This document shows, piece by piece, positions 63,620 to 64,000 of a stretch of 64,000 nt of DNA. Source of the stretch: Deltaproteobacteria bacterium (GTDB lineage: Bacteria > Desulfobacterota > GWC2-55-46); assembly GCA_016234935.1 (NCBI GenBank), contig JACRNL010000011.1, positions 193,472 through 257,471 of the forward strand, in the 5' to 3' direction. The translations under genes and the position numbers were made by a program. Each line of letters starts with the position of its first letter. Within the stretch, counting starts at the first letter, position 1. Below the pieces are notes generated by a model. It was not told where the DNA came from and ran no database searches. It saw only the letters and a list, made by a program, of their open reading frames with translations.

Positions 63620-64000
63620 TCATTTTCTGCCGAGCGCTTCCATGATTGTTTTGCCGATTTCCGCAGTGCTCCTGGTCACGCTCACCCCCGCGGCCTCCAT
63701 TGCCTTCATCTTCTCGTCCGCGGTGCCCTTGCCGCCGGAGATTATCGCGCCGGCGTGCCCCATCCTCTTGCCCTTTGGCGCGGCAACGCCCGCGATGTAG
63801 CCTACGACCGGCTTTGTAACGTTCTTTTTTATGAACTCGGCGGCGTCTTCCTCAGCCGTGCCGCCTATCTCGCCTATCATGACGACGGCCTCGGTCTCCG
63901 GGTCGTTTTGGAACATGCCGAGGACGTCTATGAAGTTCGTTCCGTTCACAGGGTCTCCGCCTATGCCCACGCAGGTGGACTGTCCGAGGCCGAGCCTCGT
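63620..64000 (-). CDS. sucD: Succinyl-CoA synthetase alpha subunit, C-terminal part
   Basis: The gene runs off the window end, so only the C-terminal 126 codons are seen. They show [18 protein letters not shown], the [10 protein letters not shown] segment, and G-H-A-G-A-I-I, which contains the phosphorylated His. This is the alpha subunit that interconverts succinate and succinyl-CoA. It sits upstream of kor and sdh genes on the same strand. Confidence 0.93.
   Translation of the reverse strand, partial: TRLGLGQSTCVGIGGDPVNGTNFIDVLGMFQNDPETEAVVMIGEIGGTAEEDAAEFIKKNVTKPVVGYIAGVAAPKGKRMGHAGAIISGGKGTADEKMKAMEAAGVSVTRSTAEIGKTIMEALGRK

Overview
This 64 kb window is a G+C-rich, gene-dense bacterial chromosome segment. 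A complete division and cell-wall (dcw) cluster with meso-diaminopimelate-type MurE, SecDF/YajC, multihaem c-type cytochromes, a ferredoxin-dependent 2-oxoacid oxidoreductase and a fumarate reductase/succinate dehydrogenase with a heterodisulfide-reductase-like subunit suggest an uncultivated, probably anaerobic or microaerophilic Gram-negative bacterium. Nitrospirota or a lineage formerly placed in Deltaproteobacteria would fit. That placement is inferred from gene content only.

Layout: 1-4.2 kb holds the end of an NHL-repeat protein and three multihaem cytochromes, closed by a strong terminator. 4.4-9.3 kb is an RNA-metabolism block: a DHH-CBS-nucleotidyltransferase protein, a CAU-anticodon tRNA, a zinc-ribbon coiled-coil protein, RNase HI and the RNase P RNA. 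9.4-28.4 kb is the dcw cluster, opening with a consensus-like promoter and a three-repeat MraZ operator and running mraZ-rsmH-ftsL-ftsI-murE-murF-mraY-murD-ftsW-murG-murC-murB-ddl-ftsQ-ftsA-ftsZ. 28.7-37.5 kb carries two paired radical SAM proteins, RNase E/G, two small cytochromes c, a DUF2065 protein and a SpoIID-like lipoprotein. 37.6-42.8 kb is queA-tgt-yajC-secD-secF. 43.4-47.0 kb has a PocR-GAF-GGDEF diguanylate cyclase and RecJ. 47.2-53.1 kb is a tightly packed operon of polyamine genes (deoxyhypusine-synthase-like protein, agmatinase, pyruvoyl arginine decarboxylase), two ATP-grasp ligases, a GNAT acetyltransferase and a PmtA-like methyltransferase. 53.3-56.7 kb has rimI, pyrK, pyrD and two less well understood genes. 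On the minus strand, 56.8-64 kb encodes a carbon-metabolism block read as sucD-korD-korA-korB-korC-sdhA-sdhB-CCG protein. It links succinyl-CoA synthetase, 2-oxoglutarate:ferredoxin oxidoreductase and succinate/fumarate interconversion, the core of a reductive or reversible TCA cycle.

The most unusual property is a dense set of dispersed short repeats, several of them translated. Family A is built of 18-nt units with alternating G and C blocks, consensus GGGYTGARCCCCYTCARG. Read in either of its two open frames it encodes a hexapeptide G-x-x-P-x-(K/R/Q). One- or two-unit copies lie in frame inside at least eight proteins (nucleotidyltransferase, RNase HI, MurD, a radical SAM protein, the diguanylate cyclase twice, RecJ three times, an ATP-grasp ligase, a methyltransferase), as well as between genes. 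Family B is a hairpin-ended element of about 70 bp; one copy is translated inside MurD, one supplies the RecJ C-terminus, and two sit in the centre of family C elements. Family C is a longer intergenic composite repeat, common between dcw genes. Family F is a short repeat translated in a cytochrome N-terminus and in an FtsI linker. The behaviour recalls Rickettsia palindromic elements, but the sequence and host context here are different.

No insertion sequence, transposase, CRISPR array, rRNA or prophage gene was seen.
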